Assembly: GCF_001887355.1 (NCBI RefSeq)
Contig: NZ_MPIN01000001.1
Span: forward strand, 721,932-785,931
DNA: 64,000 bases
Source: Cystobacter ferrugineus
Lineage (GTDB): Bacteria; Myxococcota; Myxococcia; Myxococcales; Myxococcaceae
Reading direction: 5' to 3'
Part shown: piece after piece, positions 1 to 7,987 of the stretch
Layout of the letters: every line of letters starts with the position of its first letter
Position numbering within the stretch: position 1 is the first letter of the stretch
Translations under genes and position numbers: made by a program
Notes under the pieces: model-generated
What the model was told of the DNA's origin: nothing
Databases searched by the model: none
Seen by the model: the letters and a program-made list of their open reading frames with translations, nothing else

Positions 1-53
1 GCTTCCAGCTCCGCGATACGGATGCGGGCGTTTCTGGGGACCACCTCCAGCAT
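1..53 (-). CDS. possible 5' end of a gene downstream of the toxin fragment (partial)
   Basis: An ATG read leftwards opens a frame MLEVVPRNARIRIAELE that runs off the window. It begins 27 bases after the stop of the toxin fragment. Most codons end in G or C, as in real genes of this window, but there is no clear ribosome-binding site and only 17 codons can be seen. In polymorphic toxin loci the next gene is usually the immunity gene, so that is the natural guess; nothing in the visible residues identifies a family. Confidence 0.3.
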   Translation of the reverse strand, partial: MLEVVPRNARIRIAELE

Positions 54-80
54 GGTACTGATACACCACGCCTCACGTCA

Positions 81-631
81 TTACGTCCAGCCCCACTTCC
101 GCGGTCGTCTCCATCCTGTCCACGCCTCAACCCCTCCCACCGCATCCTTCTCCTTGGTCGGCATCAACAACGTCGCGCATCCGACACAGCATACCCGTCC
201 GGACGCATCAACCCGGTGAACGGTTACCCCCGCCATTGGATGACTTGGGGCGCAATTCCGCTTTTCGAGCTTTTCGGTCTTCCTAATGCCCTGTTCGAGT
301 TCGGTCATTGTTGTATCGTGGCCCGGGTCGGGCTTGCCTCCAAAGCATTCTTTCTCAATCTCCCACCGTTTCTCCAGAACTCTTTTCATCGCCTCACGAC
401 GCAGCCGGATCCTGGAGCAAGGCACCTTGTCCAGCTTCTCTACGTTCTTCGATCTAGGCGCTTTCGGATCGTAGGGAGGGACTGACTTCATGAGCAGCTT
501 CTTTTCCGCCTCAAGCTCGTCGAGCCGACTGTTCTTACAGGTCTGCTCCGCGTGGCGGGGGACCCTGTCGTACTCCTCCACGCTGGTGTAGGGCTTACCT
601 GTCGCCGGATTACTCTTCTTCCACCAAGGGG
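81..631 (-). pseudogene. C-terminal fragment of a polymorphic toxin, 5' part lost at IS end
   Basis: The frame is open from the IS terminus to a TAA and continues upstream of the first usable GTG (577-581 region) with residues WWKKSNPATGKPYTSVEEYDRV, so the visible start is not the true start: the gene was cut by the insertion sequence. The residues are charged and helical, with four-plus cysteines and a motif EKECFGGKPDPGHDTT followed by NCAPSHPMA. This cysteine/histidine pattern resembles C-terminal toxin domains found behind PAAR/DUF4150-like or RHS-type proteins in proteobacteria (a 'novel toxin 16'-like domain is my best guess). The missing N-terminal part is not found on the other side of the element, so the locus was also rearranged. 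Family assignment is tentative; the truncation is seen directly. Confidence 0.6.
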
Positions 632-650
632 CAGGCTTGATTCAAAGTCC
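628..650 (+). repeat. left terminal inverted repeat of the IS
   Basis: Starts GGGGCAGGCTTGATTC and pairs with the complement of 2290-2312 with one mismatch (T/C at the fourteenth base). The reading frame of the broken toxin gene enters this repeat and stops inside it. Confidence 0.85.
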
Positions 651-798
651 CACGAGAGAAGTTATCCCACCTGGACCTACGGGCGAGGTAAGGTGCCCAA
701 CCATGGGACGAGGTGGCGCGGGCAGCGGTGGGCTGATCGCGAGGCACGAGTCCGGCACAGGTAGGACGCGGGCCAGGTGAGGCCGTTGGAGAGTCGAC

Positions 799-2112
799 GT
801 GGACGGGGAGAAAAACCGGGGCGGGAGAGCTGGCGGGCCCTCCACACCCCCTGAGAAGCAAACAGGGACGAGGAAGCAACAGGGAGCAAACACCTCGGCC
901 GTGCAGCAGATGCTGACGCGATTGGGACTGACGTTCAAGGAGATAGTGGACCCGCGGGCCAGTCGAGGCAAGAGGCACGGGTTGGGGGCGCTCCTGTCGC
1001 TGCTGGTGGTGGGGATGGCGACGGGAAGAAGAGTGCTGCGACAGGTAGAGGCATTGGGGGAGGACCTGGTGCGCGAAGGGACGGAGCCGAAGGGGTTGAG
1101 GGGAGCGGTGTCGGACACGACGTTGGATAGACTGCTCAGTCAGCTTGGGCCCGAGGGATGGGACGAGGTGTTGCAGCAGTCGGTGCGGACAGCACTCGAG
1201 CAGGGAGTGCTGAGGCAAGACAGGCTGGCGGCGGGAGTGGTGTCGATTGACGGCAAGGCGGGGGAGAGCACGCGAGGACAAGCGCCGTGCGAGCCCTGTC
1301 ACACACTCCGGGATGAGCAAGGGCAGGAGTATTGGTACCCCTTCGCGCTCCGGGCGGCGCTCACCAGCAGCAGGGCGTGCCCGGTGCTCGACCAGATGAT
1401 GCTGGAAGGCAAGCAAGGAGAGGCGACGGCCTTCCCCAAACTGCTTGGGCGAGTGGTGGAGAAGTATGGCGAGCACTTCAAGTACGTGACGGGGGACGCG
1501 GGGCTGACGAGCGCGGCGAACGCGAGGGCGGTGAGAGAGGCGGGCAAGCACTACCTGTTCGCACTCAAGGAGAACTTCAGCCGGTTGCACGACGTGGCGT
1601 GGGTGGCGCTGGCGACGGCGCCGGTGCAGGTGAGAGTGAGAGAGAAGGCACGGGGCGAGTGGGTGGAAAGGGAGTTGAGAGTCACGCCCGTCCCCGAGAC
1701 AGAAGAGTTTCCCGAAGCCCGGCAATGGATATGGGTGCGCAGCACGCGGGAGCGCGAGGGGCGTTTGCCCGAGGTGGAGACGCGACTGTTTCTCACCTCC
1801 ATTCCCAGTGGGGAGTTGTCGGGGGAGCAGATGCTGACAGTAGTGAGAGGGCATTGGGGAATAGAGAACGGGCCGAACTGGACGGCGGACGTGGTGCTGG
1901 AGGAAGACACGGCCTCGGCCAGCCTACGGGGGCAGGCCCCCGTGGTGCTCAGTTGGCTGCGGCTGCTGGCCTACAACCTGTTGGCGTTGGTGCGCACACA
2001 CCTGCCCCCAAAAGACGGCAGGCCCGTGTCCTACGCTCGCACCCAGGAAGTGCTCTACCAAGGCTTGCTGGGCCTGGCGGTGCTCCCGGAGACTCTGGCC
2101 GCACTTGCCTGA
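799..2112 (+). CDS. ISAs1 family DDE transposase
   Basis: A 437-residue transposase. Recognisable family features are the N-terminal DPRASRGKRHGL block, a first catalytic Asp in VVSIDGKAGES (about residue 151), a second in YVTGDAGLTS (about 233) and the Glu in GHWGIENGPNW (about 356), the HWGIEN motif being typical of the ISAs1 group. The GTG at 799 is preceded by TTGGAGAG five bases upstream and is preferred; an internal ATG at 910 would remove part of the N-terminal domain. The gene is full length and has no internal stop, so the element may be functional, although no target-site duplication survives. Transposases of this family cut and paste their element by DDE chemistry. Confidence 0.9.
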   Translation: MDGEKNRGGRAGGPSTPPEKQTGTRKQQGANTSAVQQMLTRLGLTFKEIVDPRASRGKRHGLGALLSLLVVGMATGRRVLRQVEALGEDLVREGTEPKGLRGAVSDTTLDRLLSQLGPEGWDEVLQQSVRTALEQGVLRQDRLAAGVVSIDGKAGESTRGQAPCEPCHTLRDEQGQEYWYPFALRAALTSSRACPVLDQMMLEGKQGEATAFPKLLGRVVEKYGEHFKYVTGDAGLTSAANARAVREAGKHYLFALKENFSRLHDVAWVALATAPVQVRVREKARGEWVERELRVTPVPETEEFPEARQWIWVRSTREREGRLPEVETRLFLTSIPSGELSGEQMLTVVRGHWGIENGPNWTADVVLEEDTASASLRGQAPVVLSWLRLLAYNLLALVRTHLPPKDGRPVSYARTQEVLYQGLLGLAVLPETLAALA

Positions 2113-2447
2113 GCGCCCGCCAGCGCCTGGCTCCGGCCTCCTCTGCGTCCACCTCCTCGGCTTCGCGGGTCCGTCTTCAGCCAGTATCCCTTCCCGGGGG
2201 GCGCCTCTCGCGAGGTCCGTCTGGGAGAACGCCACCTCATTGCCTGATACGGATTGTCTCCCTCCCACCCCTCCTCAAAACCTCCCCCAGGACTTTGGAT
2301 CAAGCCTGCCCCGTAGTCCAGGGTGAGACAGGAGTCGTGCGACCCGGGTACGACTGTCACCCCGTGGATTTTCGACTAGAAGCCCAGACGCGCCATGCAG
2401 CGCTGGCGCTCAACGTTTCCTCCGGGAAGCAGAACCAGGAGCACGTC
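2113..2447. other. IS right end and intergenic sequence
   Basis: Non-coding stretch made of about 180 bases of IS sequence, the right inverted repeat (2290-2312) and 135 bases leading to the next gene. A long plus-strand reading frame crosses it from within the transposase, but it has no start signal and its composition is that of a shadow frame. No promoter could be chosen with confidence. Confidence 0.6.
2290..2312 (-). repeat. right terminal inverted repeat of the IS
   Basis: Complement of this segment matches the left repeat at 22 of 23 positions. The eight bases outside it (CGTAGTCC) are unlike those outside the left repeat. Confidence 0.85.
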
Positions 2448-3113
2448 ATGGTTGCAATGAGGATGCAGTGGATGGCTGGACTGGCCGCGCTACTCGCGGT
2501 GGTGGCTATTGCCGCTCCTGTCCCGGTCGTGGCGCAGCCCCCAAACGGCTCCATCGCCGCCGCTCGCCAACAACCCCTGGGCACCACCGTGACGGTGGTG
2601 GGGGTGGCGACGTCATTCACGGGAGCCTTCTTTCCCAATGACAATGGCTTCGCCATCCAGGAGGAGAAGGTCGGCATCTACATCCTCGACTCGCTCGACG
2701 CGAACATCGAGGTCGGCCAGGTGGTCCGTGTGATGGGCACGCTGACCAACTCCTTCGGGCAGGTGCTCAGCGTGGCACCGACGTCCATCGAGGTGCTGGG
2801 GGATGCGCACGCGCCCCGACCCCATCCCGTGAAGACCGGCGACGTGAGCGAGGAGACCGAGGGCCGCCTCGTCCTCATCAAGGGCACCATCGTTAGTGAT
2901 ATCGAGAATGACCTTCCCTTCGGATACAAGTTCGCGGTGGATGACGGTACCGGTCCCACCTTCGTGTTCGTCAATGCCGGCACGGGCATCGACGTGAGCG
3001 AGCTCGAGGAGGGGCAGCGCGTCGTCATCCAGGGCTTCAGCGGAGAGTTCCTCGGCGAGTACGAAGTGGACCCCGTGTTCCCGGAGGACATCCGCATCCT
3101 CCCTTCATGGTAA
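2448..3113 (+). CDS. secreted OB-fold-like protein
   Basis: A 221-residue protein with a signal peptide (basic start MVAMRMQWM, hydrophobic LAALLAVVAIAAPVPVV, cleavage near VAQ-PP). The mature part carries two similar beta-rich units: TVVGVATSFTG...FAIQEEKVGIYI...GQVVRVMGTLTNSFGQ and VLIKGTIVSDIEN...FAVDDGTGPTFVFV...GQRVVIQGFSGEF. Each has the '(V/I)xGxV ... F.(I/V).D ... G..V.(V/I).G' rhythm of secreted OB-fold domains that bind nucleic acid or calcium in bacteria. AGGAG seven bases before the ATG supports this start. The gene stands just right of the insertion sequence and has no operon partner. Function unknown; extracellular or periplasmic by inference. Confidence 0.7.
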   Translation: MVAMRMQWMAGLAALLAVVAIAAPVPVVAQPPNGSIAAARQQPLGTTVTVVGVATSFTGAFFPNDNGFAIQEEKVGIYILDSLDANIEVGQVVRVMGTLTNSFGQVLSVAPTSIEVLGDAHAPRPHPVKTGDVSEETEGRLVLIKGTIVSDIENDLPFGYKFAVDDGTGPTFVFVNAGTGIDVSELEEGQRVVIQGFSGEFLGEYEVDPVFPEDIRILPSW

Positions 3114-3157
3114 GGGCTTCGCGGAGACACATGCAGCCACGCACCGTGTAGAGTTCC

Positions 3158-3388
3158 GTGCGAGCCTGCTCGTGTGTGGCGAACTCCTCGGTAGTTTTTG
3201 TGGTTCACCGTGGAGAAGTCCGCTCTGAGGGGGTGCGGAATGACACGGAGGACTTCCTGCTCAACCGACTGCGGGAAGTCGTGCCTGAGACGGTGCGACC
3301 CATCGTGCTGGCGGACCGAGGCTTTGGGGACCAGAAGTTCTACGGTCGCGACGGCAGCGGCTTGACGGCCCCACACCCGCCTTCATAA
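3158..3388 (+). pseudogene. IS4-type transposase fragment
   Basis: Only a scrap of transposase remains: within about 3231-3345 the residues DFLLNRLREVVPETVRP followed by IVLADRGFGDQKFY match the block around the second catalytic Asp of IS4-type DDE transposases (ADRGFG). No first Asp, no Glu block and no inverted repeats were found. The surrounding 290 bases hold no other gene. It is evidence that another element once landed immediately in front of the DUF2381 gene. Confidence 0.65.
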
Positions 3389-3400
3389 GTTGCCTGGACA

Positions 3401-4327
3401 ATGCGACTTCCCAGGACGGTTGTCCATCTCATCTTGCTCGTGGTCCTCATGGCGCCGGCGGCCCGGGCGGGTGGGAGTGAGAAGCTCTCTGTTCGCTCCC
3501 TCCTGCTCTCGGAGCACCCGAGCCATCCCACCCATCGCGTCTACGTGAAGGCTCAGGTCGTCACCACGCTCCGGTTCGAGAAGGCCGTGGATCCGGACAA
3601 GACGAAGATGCTCGGCTGGGAGGGCCGGCTCGAGCCTCTGGCGGTGGTTCGCAACAAGGTCATTCTGGAGCCCCTCCACGCACTCGGTTCCGACGAAGCG
3701 ATCCCCTTGGTCGTGACGCTCGTGGACGGGACGGAAGTGGCCTTCCTCCTGAGATCTCGGGACTATCAAGATTGGGCCTTGGCGGACCAACAGATCGACG
3801 TGTTCCAGGACCGTGAGAGCTACGCGGCCATGCACGACGCCTTGATGCGCGCCCTCGATCAGAACGACGCCCTGTCCGAACAGCTCGCGCGCTATCGCCA
3901 GGAGGAGCACTCGGGGGACCACGCCCTGGCTGCACTGCTGACCGCGGGCGCCTTGGAGCAGACGCCGTTCAAGCTCGCGGGTTACGTGACCGGCAAGGAC
4001 GACGCAGCCGACGTCAACGCGACCCTGTACAAGGGAAAGGGTAAGGCGGCGGTCGTCTTCCGCATCAAGAATCTGTCTCCAGAACAGCCTTGGAGCATGA
4101 CGTCGGCACGTGTCCTGAGCGTCGTGACAGGCCAGGAGCGCCCTGTCGCCGCACGATCGCTTCCCTCCAAGATTGGCCCCGGTGAGTCGGGTGTCGTCGC
4201 CATCGTCGCGGACAGGAGCGCCTTCATGGAAGATGGCAAGCTGACCTCGGTCTTCCTTGAAGTCTATCGGAATGGTGGACTTCGGCAGGCCTTCATCCAG
4301 CTAGATCCGGACCTCGTTGCGAAGTAG
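3401..4327 (+). CDS. DUF2381 family secreted protein (myxobacterial TIGR02268-type)
   Basis: A 308-residue protein with a signal peptide (RTVVHLILLVVLMAPAARA). The mature region has the layout of the myxobacterial DUF2381 paralogous family: a beta-rich N-terminal half with 'VYVKAQVVTTLRFEK' and 'LRSRDYQDWALADQQIDVF', a short charged helical linker at about residues 145-175, and a C-terminal beta domain with 'FRIKNLSPEQPW' and 'GVVAIVADRSAF'. Members usually sit next to Ser/Thr kinase genes in myxobacteria; here the upstream neighbour is transposase debris and no kinase gene is present. It is followed ten bases later by a lipoprotein gene, with which it probably forms an operon. The biochemical role of the family is unknown. 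Confidence 0.8.
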   Translation: MRLPRTVVHLILLVVLMAPAARAGGSEKLSVRSLLLSEHPSHPTHRVYVKAQVVTTLRFEKAVDPDKTKMLGWEGRLEPLAVVRNKVILEPLHALGSDEAIPLVVTLVDGTEVAFLLRSRDYQDWALADQQIDVFQDRESYAAMHDALMRALDQNDALSEQLARYRQEEHSGDHALAALLTAGALEQTPFKLAGYVTGKDDAADVNATLYKGKGKAAVVFRIKNLSPEQPWSMTSARVLSVVTGQERPVAARSLPSKIGPGESGVVAIVADRSAFMEDGKLTSVFLEVYRNGGLRQAFIQLDPDLVAK

Positions 4328-4337
4328 GAGCGGAGCC

Positions 4338-4832
4338 ATGATTTCCTCCAAGCTTGTGCGCTCGTGCTGCTCCGTCCTGCTGATGTCGCTGGCCGGATGT
4401 GTGACCCCCGCCGGGGGAGTGGCTCTTCGCCCGGATGGGACCCCAGGACCGGAGGAGTGCTCGGAAGAGGCTCGCAAGGCGATGAGCTACCTGCGCCTGT
4501 TCGTGGGCGAGGCGGCCGTGGTGCAGATCGACGCGAACCAGTCGGCCACCCCCATCACGTTGTACGACGGACCCATCGAGAGCATGCTCGAGAACGATCT
4601 CGGTTTTCTGGATGCGCCATCGCGGCTCTATGGGCGCGTCTGGACCAGTGGTCCACAGGCGGTCATCCGGTACTACGAGGCCCAGCCGATGAATGGCGGC
4701 AACAAGATCCCCCTGTGTGCTGTCGCCCGCATGGGGATGGGTCAGTTGCGCAAGCGGCCCGAATCCCTTCCCGGAACCGCCGTCGTTGATTCCACGACCG
4801 CCGCGGTCTTCATCGTGGATGCATTCCGATAG
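4338..4832 (+). CDS. lipoprotein of unknown function
   Basis: A 164-residue protein beginning MISSKLVRSCCSVLLMSLAGC, where LAGC is a lipobox, so the mature protein should start at the acylated Cys and sit in a membrane facing the periplasm. AGGAG seven bases before the ATG at 4338 supports this start over an earlier in-frame TTG. The rest has no motif I recognise: a helical segment (EEARKAMSYLRLF) and a mixed C-terminal part. It follows the DUF2381 gene by ten bases and is convergent, with three bases between stops, with the broken decarboxylase gene. In myxobacteria small lipoproteins commonly accompany DUF2381 genes; a shared function is inference. Confidence 0.7.
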   Translation: MISSKLVRSCCSVLLMSLAGCVTPAGGVALRPDGTPGPEECSEEARKAMSYLRLFVGEAAVVQIDANQSATPITLYDGPIESMLENDLGFLDAPSRLYGRVWTSGPQAVIRYYEAQPMNGGNKIPLCAVARMGMGQLRKRPESLPGTAVVDSTTAAVFIVDAFR

Positions 4833-4835
4833 CCC

Positions 4836-5355
4836 TCACGCCGCCCGGCGCAGGGCTTCCAGGTCCGCGTCCGTGGTGAGCGGGTTGATGAGCGTGGTGC
4901 GCAGCCACACCCGCCCACCGAGCGTCGTCTGCACGAGGTAGAAGTCCCCGCTTCCCGGCCATCCAGCCGAGCACATTGTGCTCCATGGCGGTGACGATGG
5001 GCCCCATGTCGTACACGGCCATGCCGTTGTTGAGGAACGAGGACACGAAGTCACACAGGGCGGCCAGGGGCAGGGGCGCCGAGACCTGATGACCCACGTA
5101 GTGGGGGTGGTGCAGGTGGTGCGAGCCTTCCACCACGCGGGCGAGCAGGGCCGGGACGTCTCCCGTGGGCTCCTCGGGGAAGTCCGCGGGGAAGTTCGCG
5201 AGGTGGACCTCGGGCGGGGCCCAGGGCAGCACCGGGCCCTCGCGGCGCGTGGTGCGGGCGAGGTGGTCGGCGAGCTGATCCACGAGCTGGTGCCCGAACT
5301 GGCGGAAGTGCTCGGCGTCGTAGTCGGTGGCGAGGGGCGTACGGGGAGAGGCCAT
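4836..5355 (-). pseudogene. PLP-dependent (aromatic amino acid type) decarboxylase with central deletion
   Basis: The first about 130 codons (MASPRTPLATDYDAEHFRQFG ... HPHYVGHQVSAPLPLAALCDF ... AVYDMGPIVTAMEHNVLGWM) are the N-terminal part of a group II pyridoxal-phosphate decarboxylase. Just after GWMAG, near 4945-4960, the frame breaks; another frame then gives SGDFYLVQTTLGGRVWLRTT followed by LINPLTTDADLEALRRAA and a stop, which is the C-terminal end of the same family. About 300 residues of the usual 470-500, including the PLP-binding lysine region, are missing, so the enzyme cannot be active. The ends themselves are well preserved, so the deletion looks recent. Confidence 0.8.
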
Positions 5356-5580
5356 GGGCCGGGTGCATGGCGCCAGCCGGCCCGGGCGTCAATCCTCTGG
5401 AACCCTGTCGCTCGGAGGGGCCCCCGCCACCCGGGGAGGCAGGCTCCTCGCGTGCCTGCTTCCGGGTGGTTGCCCTGTCCGGGTGGCCTGCCTTCGTGAG
5501 GAGCCAGGAAATCGGCGCGGAGGGGGACTCCCCTCCGGACGGCCCCGACCCCACCTTGTCGGGTCCAGGGAGGTGGTGCC

Positions 5581-5889
5581 ATGAACGCGGATTGGTTGAA
5601 TTCCCCCTTCGAGCGGCGCTCGATCCAGCACGCGATGAAGGTGTGGGACGAAGAAGGGAAGCTGCTGGGGCGCGTGAAGGCGATTGGTCAGACGGTGTTG
5701 TTCGTCCATCGGCGCCCCTCGAAGGAACTGTGGGCGGTGCCCCTGTCGCACGTCCAGGGAGTATCGGGGCGGGGCGTGACCGTGTCGGGCAGGGGGCATG
5801 CGGCGCTGGAGCCCGCGGGAGACCGATGGAGTTCGGAGATCGTCACGGCCATCCACCCCCTGTCCGAGTCCTCGAACGCTCCGGCTTGA
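5581..5889 (+). CDS. small soluble protein of unknown function
   Basis: A 102-residue protein with GGGAGG eight bases before its ATG. Residues 18-80 are beta-rich (HAMKVWDEEGKLLGRVKAIG, VLFVHRRPSKELWAVPLSHV, GRGVTVSGRG), which has the look of a PRC-barrel or DUF2171-like domain, small domains used in RNA processing and in photosynthetic or stress proteins. No signal peptide or membrane segment. It lies 49 bases upstream of dapD on the same strand and may be co-transcribed with it. Function unknown. Confidence 0.65.
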   Translation: MNADWLNSPFERRSIQHAMKVWDEEGKLLGRVKAIGQTVLFVHRRPSKELWAVPLSHVQGVSGRGVTVSGRGHAALEPAGDRWSSEIVTAIHPLSESSNAPA

Positions 5890-5938
5890 GGCAGGAGGAT
5901 GGTGCGTCCCTGGGCGTTTCGTGCTTGAAGAAGTGACC

Positions 5939-6763
5939 ATGTCCTCCATCGAAGAGCTGTCCCAGAAGGTGTCCGCGGCATTCGCGGACCGGGCGAAGTT
6001 GAAGGAAGCCGGGTATGCCGAGGCGGTGCGCGAGACGTTGGCGCTGCTGGACTCGGGGGCCCTGCGGGTCGCGGAGAAGGGCGCCGAGGGCTGGAAGGTG
6101 AATGCCTGGGTGAAGGAGGCCATCCTCCTCTTCTTCGGCATTTCCGACATGAAGGTGATGGAGGTGGGTCCCTTCGAGTTCTTCGACAAGATTCCGTTGA
6201 AGAAGGGGCTGGAGGCGGCGGGCGTGCGGGTGGTGCCGCCCGGCGTGGTGCGCTACGGGGCGCACGTGGAGAAGGGCGCGGTGGTGATGCCCGGCTACGT
6301 GAACATCGGCGCGCGCGTGGGCGCGGGGACGATGGTGGATACCTGGGCCACGGTGGGGAGCTGCGCGCAGGTGGGCCGGGACGTGCACCTGTCCGGAGGC
6401 GTGGGACTCGGGGGCGTGCTCGAGCCGCCCACCGCCTCGCCCGTCATCATCGAGGACGGCGCCTTCATCGGCAGCCGCTGCATCGTCGTGGAGGGCGTGG
6501 TGGTGGAAGAGGAGGCGGTGCTCGGGGCCAACGTGGTGCTCACCTCCTCCACGCCCATCATCGACGTCTCCGGCCCCGAGGAGAAGGTCTACAAGGGCCG
6601 CGTGCCGGCGCGCAGCGTGGTCATCCCCGGCATGAAGGAGAAGCAGTTCCCCGCGGGCCGCTACATGGTGCCCTGCGCGCTCATCATCGGGCAGCGCAAG
6701 GAGAGCACCGACAAGAAGACGAGCCTCAACTCGGCGCTGCGCGACTTCGCCGTCTCCGTCTAG
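5939..6763 (+). CDS. dapD: 2,3,4,5-tetrahydropyridine-2,6-dicarboxylate N-succinyltransferase
   Basis: A 274-residue protein, exactly the usual DapD length. It has the helical N-terminal domain (IEELSQKVSAAFADRAKLKE), the KVNAWVKEAILLFF segment and a left-handed parallel beta-helix of hexapeptide repeats (GVVRYGAHVEKGAVVMPGYV, then TMVDTWATVGSCAQVG and VHLSGGVGLGGV). The family-specific GTMVDTWATVGSCAQVG and the C-terminal KTSLNSALRDF are present. The enzyme transfers succinyl from succinyl-CoA to tetrahydrodipicolinate in the succinylase branch of lysine/meso-diaminopimelate synthesis, in the cytoplasm. The matching deacylase dapE is two genes downstream, with a bestrophin gene between them. 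The ATG at 5939 gives the conserved N-terminus. Confidence 0.95.
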   Translation: MSSIEELSQKVSAAFADRAKLKEAGYAEAVRETLALLDSGALRVAEKGAEGWKVNAWVKEAILLFFGISDMKVMEVGPFEFFDKIPLKKGLEAAGVRVVPPGVVRYGAHVEKGAVVMPGYVNIGARVGAGTMVDTWATVGSCAQVGRDVHLSGGVGLGGVLEPPTASPVIIEDGAFIGSRCIVVEGVVVEEEAVLGANVVLTSSTPIIDVSGPEEKVYKGRVPARSVVIPGMKEKQFPAGRYMVPCALIIGQRKESTDKKTSLNSALRDFAVSV

Positions 6764-6819
6764 GCGCCGCCAGCGGAGGGTTTCAGGGGGGTGGCGCGGC
6801 CACCCCGGGAAGGAATGCG

Positions 6820-7962
6820 ATGATTGTTGGCAAGACGCCGTCCTGGCGCATCGTGCTCAAGTACACGGGCCGTCCAGTCGCGGTGCACGTCCTGGTGGCC
6901 ACCGCGGTGGTCATCGCGTACAGCGAGTTCGAGCTCACCTTCCTGGCGGTGCCGGCGCTGCCCGTGACGGTGCTCGCCGCGACCGTCGGCATCCTGCTCA
7001 CCTTCCGCAACAACTCCGCCTATGACCGGTGGTGGGAGGCGCGCACGCTGTGGGGCTCGCTGGTGAACACGTCGCGCACGTTCTCCCGTCAGGTGCTCAC
7101 CTTCCTGCCCGGCTCCCTGTCCAATGAGACCTCCGCCGTCTCCAGCGTGCCGCGGGCCGCGTCGCGCCTCTTGCGCACGGCGGTGGAGACGTCTCCCCAT
7201 GGCGGCACGCTCGGGGTGAGCGATGGTGCCGTGCGCGACCGCTTCGGCAAGGCGCGGGGCGCGTTCATCGCCCCCCACGCGCCCACGAGCGAGGCCGCCC
7301 TCGGCGTGCTCCAGGCCCCGCGGGAAGGACGCGCCGACATCCCGGTGCTCTTCGAGTCCATCACCGCGGACGCGCGCGAGCTGGTGTACGCGCAGATCGG
7401 CTTCGTGAACGCGCTGCGCTGCCACCTGCGGCGCCAGGATCCCTTCCCCTCCATCCAGCCCTTCTTCCACCCGTCCGTGGTGGAGGCGCTGCGCGAGGAG
7501 CAGAACGTGCCCACGGCCATCGTCGTGTGGATGTCGGCGCGGCTGCGCCGCGTACTCAGCGAGGTCCCGGGCGTCGAGTCCATGCTCCGCTTGACCATCC
7601 TCAACAACTCGCTCACCGACCTGATGAACATCCTCGGGGCCTGTGAGCGCATCAAGAACACCCCCATCCCGCGCCAGTACGACGTGCTGCCCCACGCCAT
7701 GGTGCGCGCCTACCTCGTCCTGCTCCCGCTCGGCGTGGTCTCGGATCTCGGCCTGCTCACGCCCTTCGTCACCGCCGTCATCGCCTTCCTCTTCATCGCC
7801 ATGGATGCGGTGGGCCGCGACGTCGAGACCCCCTTCGAGAACAGCTACAGCGACATCCCCATGACGGCGCTCTGCCGCACCATCGAGATCAACCTGCGGC
7901 AGATGCTCGGCGAGACGGAGCTGCCTCCCCCCTTGCAGCCCGAGGATGGACTGCTCTACTGA
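6820..7962 (+). CDS. bestrophin family anion channel
   Basis: A 380-residue membrane protein. N-terminal residues IVGKTPSWRIVLKYTGRPV are followed by hydrophobic segments (LVATAVVIAYSEFELTFLAV, LPVTVLAATVGILLTFRNN) and the family signature FRNNSAYDRWWEARTLWGSL; a C-terminal membrane region (VRAYLVLLPLGVVSDLGLLT, PFVTAVIAFLFIAMDAVG) precedes DVETPFENSYSDIPM, which is also typical. Bestrophins form pentameric anion channels; bacterial members are mostly uncharacterised. The insertion of about 60 residues around 100-170 is longer than in short bacterial members. It lies 56 bases after dapD and 25 before dapE, implying co-transcription. GGAAGGA precedes the ATG. Confidence 0.85.
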   Translation: MIVGKTPSWRIVLKYTGRPVAVHVLVATAVVIAYSEFELTFLAVPALPVTVLAATVGILLTFRNNSAYDRWWEARTLWGSLVNTSRTFSRQVLTFLPGSLSNETSAVSSVPRAASRLLRTAVETSPHGGTLGVSDGAVRDRFGKARGAFIAPHAPTSEAALGVLQAPREGRADIPVLFESITADARELVYAQIGFVNALRCHLRRQDPFPSIQPFFHPSVVEALREEQNVPTAIVVWMSARLRRVLSEVPGVESMLRLTILNNSLTDLMNILGACERIKNTPIPRQYDVLPHAMVRAYLVLLPLGVVSDLGLLTPFVTAVIAFLFIAMDAVGRDVETPFENSYSDIPMTALCRTIEINLRQMLGETELPPPLQPEDGLLY

Positions 7963-7987
7963 CGGTCCTCCGGGAGCCTCCTTGTCC

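Larger units (their letters stand above)
628..2312 (+). mobile_element. ISAs1-like insertion sequence
   Basis: A single transposase gene lies between two 23-base inverted repeats that match at 22 positions (628-650 and the complement of 2290-2312). The inner 19 bases beginning CAGGCTTGA are probably the true termini, giving an element of about 1.68 kb. No target-site duplication is visible: the eight bases outside each end differ, so one flank has been rearranged since insertion. The region between the transposase stop and the right repeat (about 180 bases) shows no other gene. The element interrupts a toxin gene on its left. Confidence 0.85.

Noticed and set aside
1332-3113. 593-residue frame reading through the transposase into the OB-fold protein
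   Set aside because: Only the part after 2448 has a signal peptide, family pattern and RBS; the first part is a shadow frame of the transposase.
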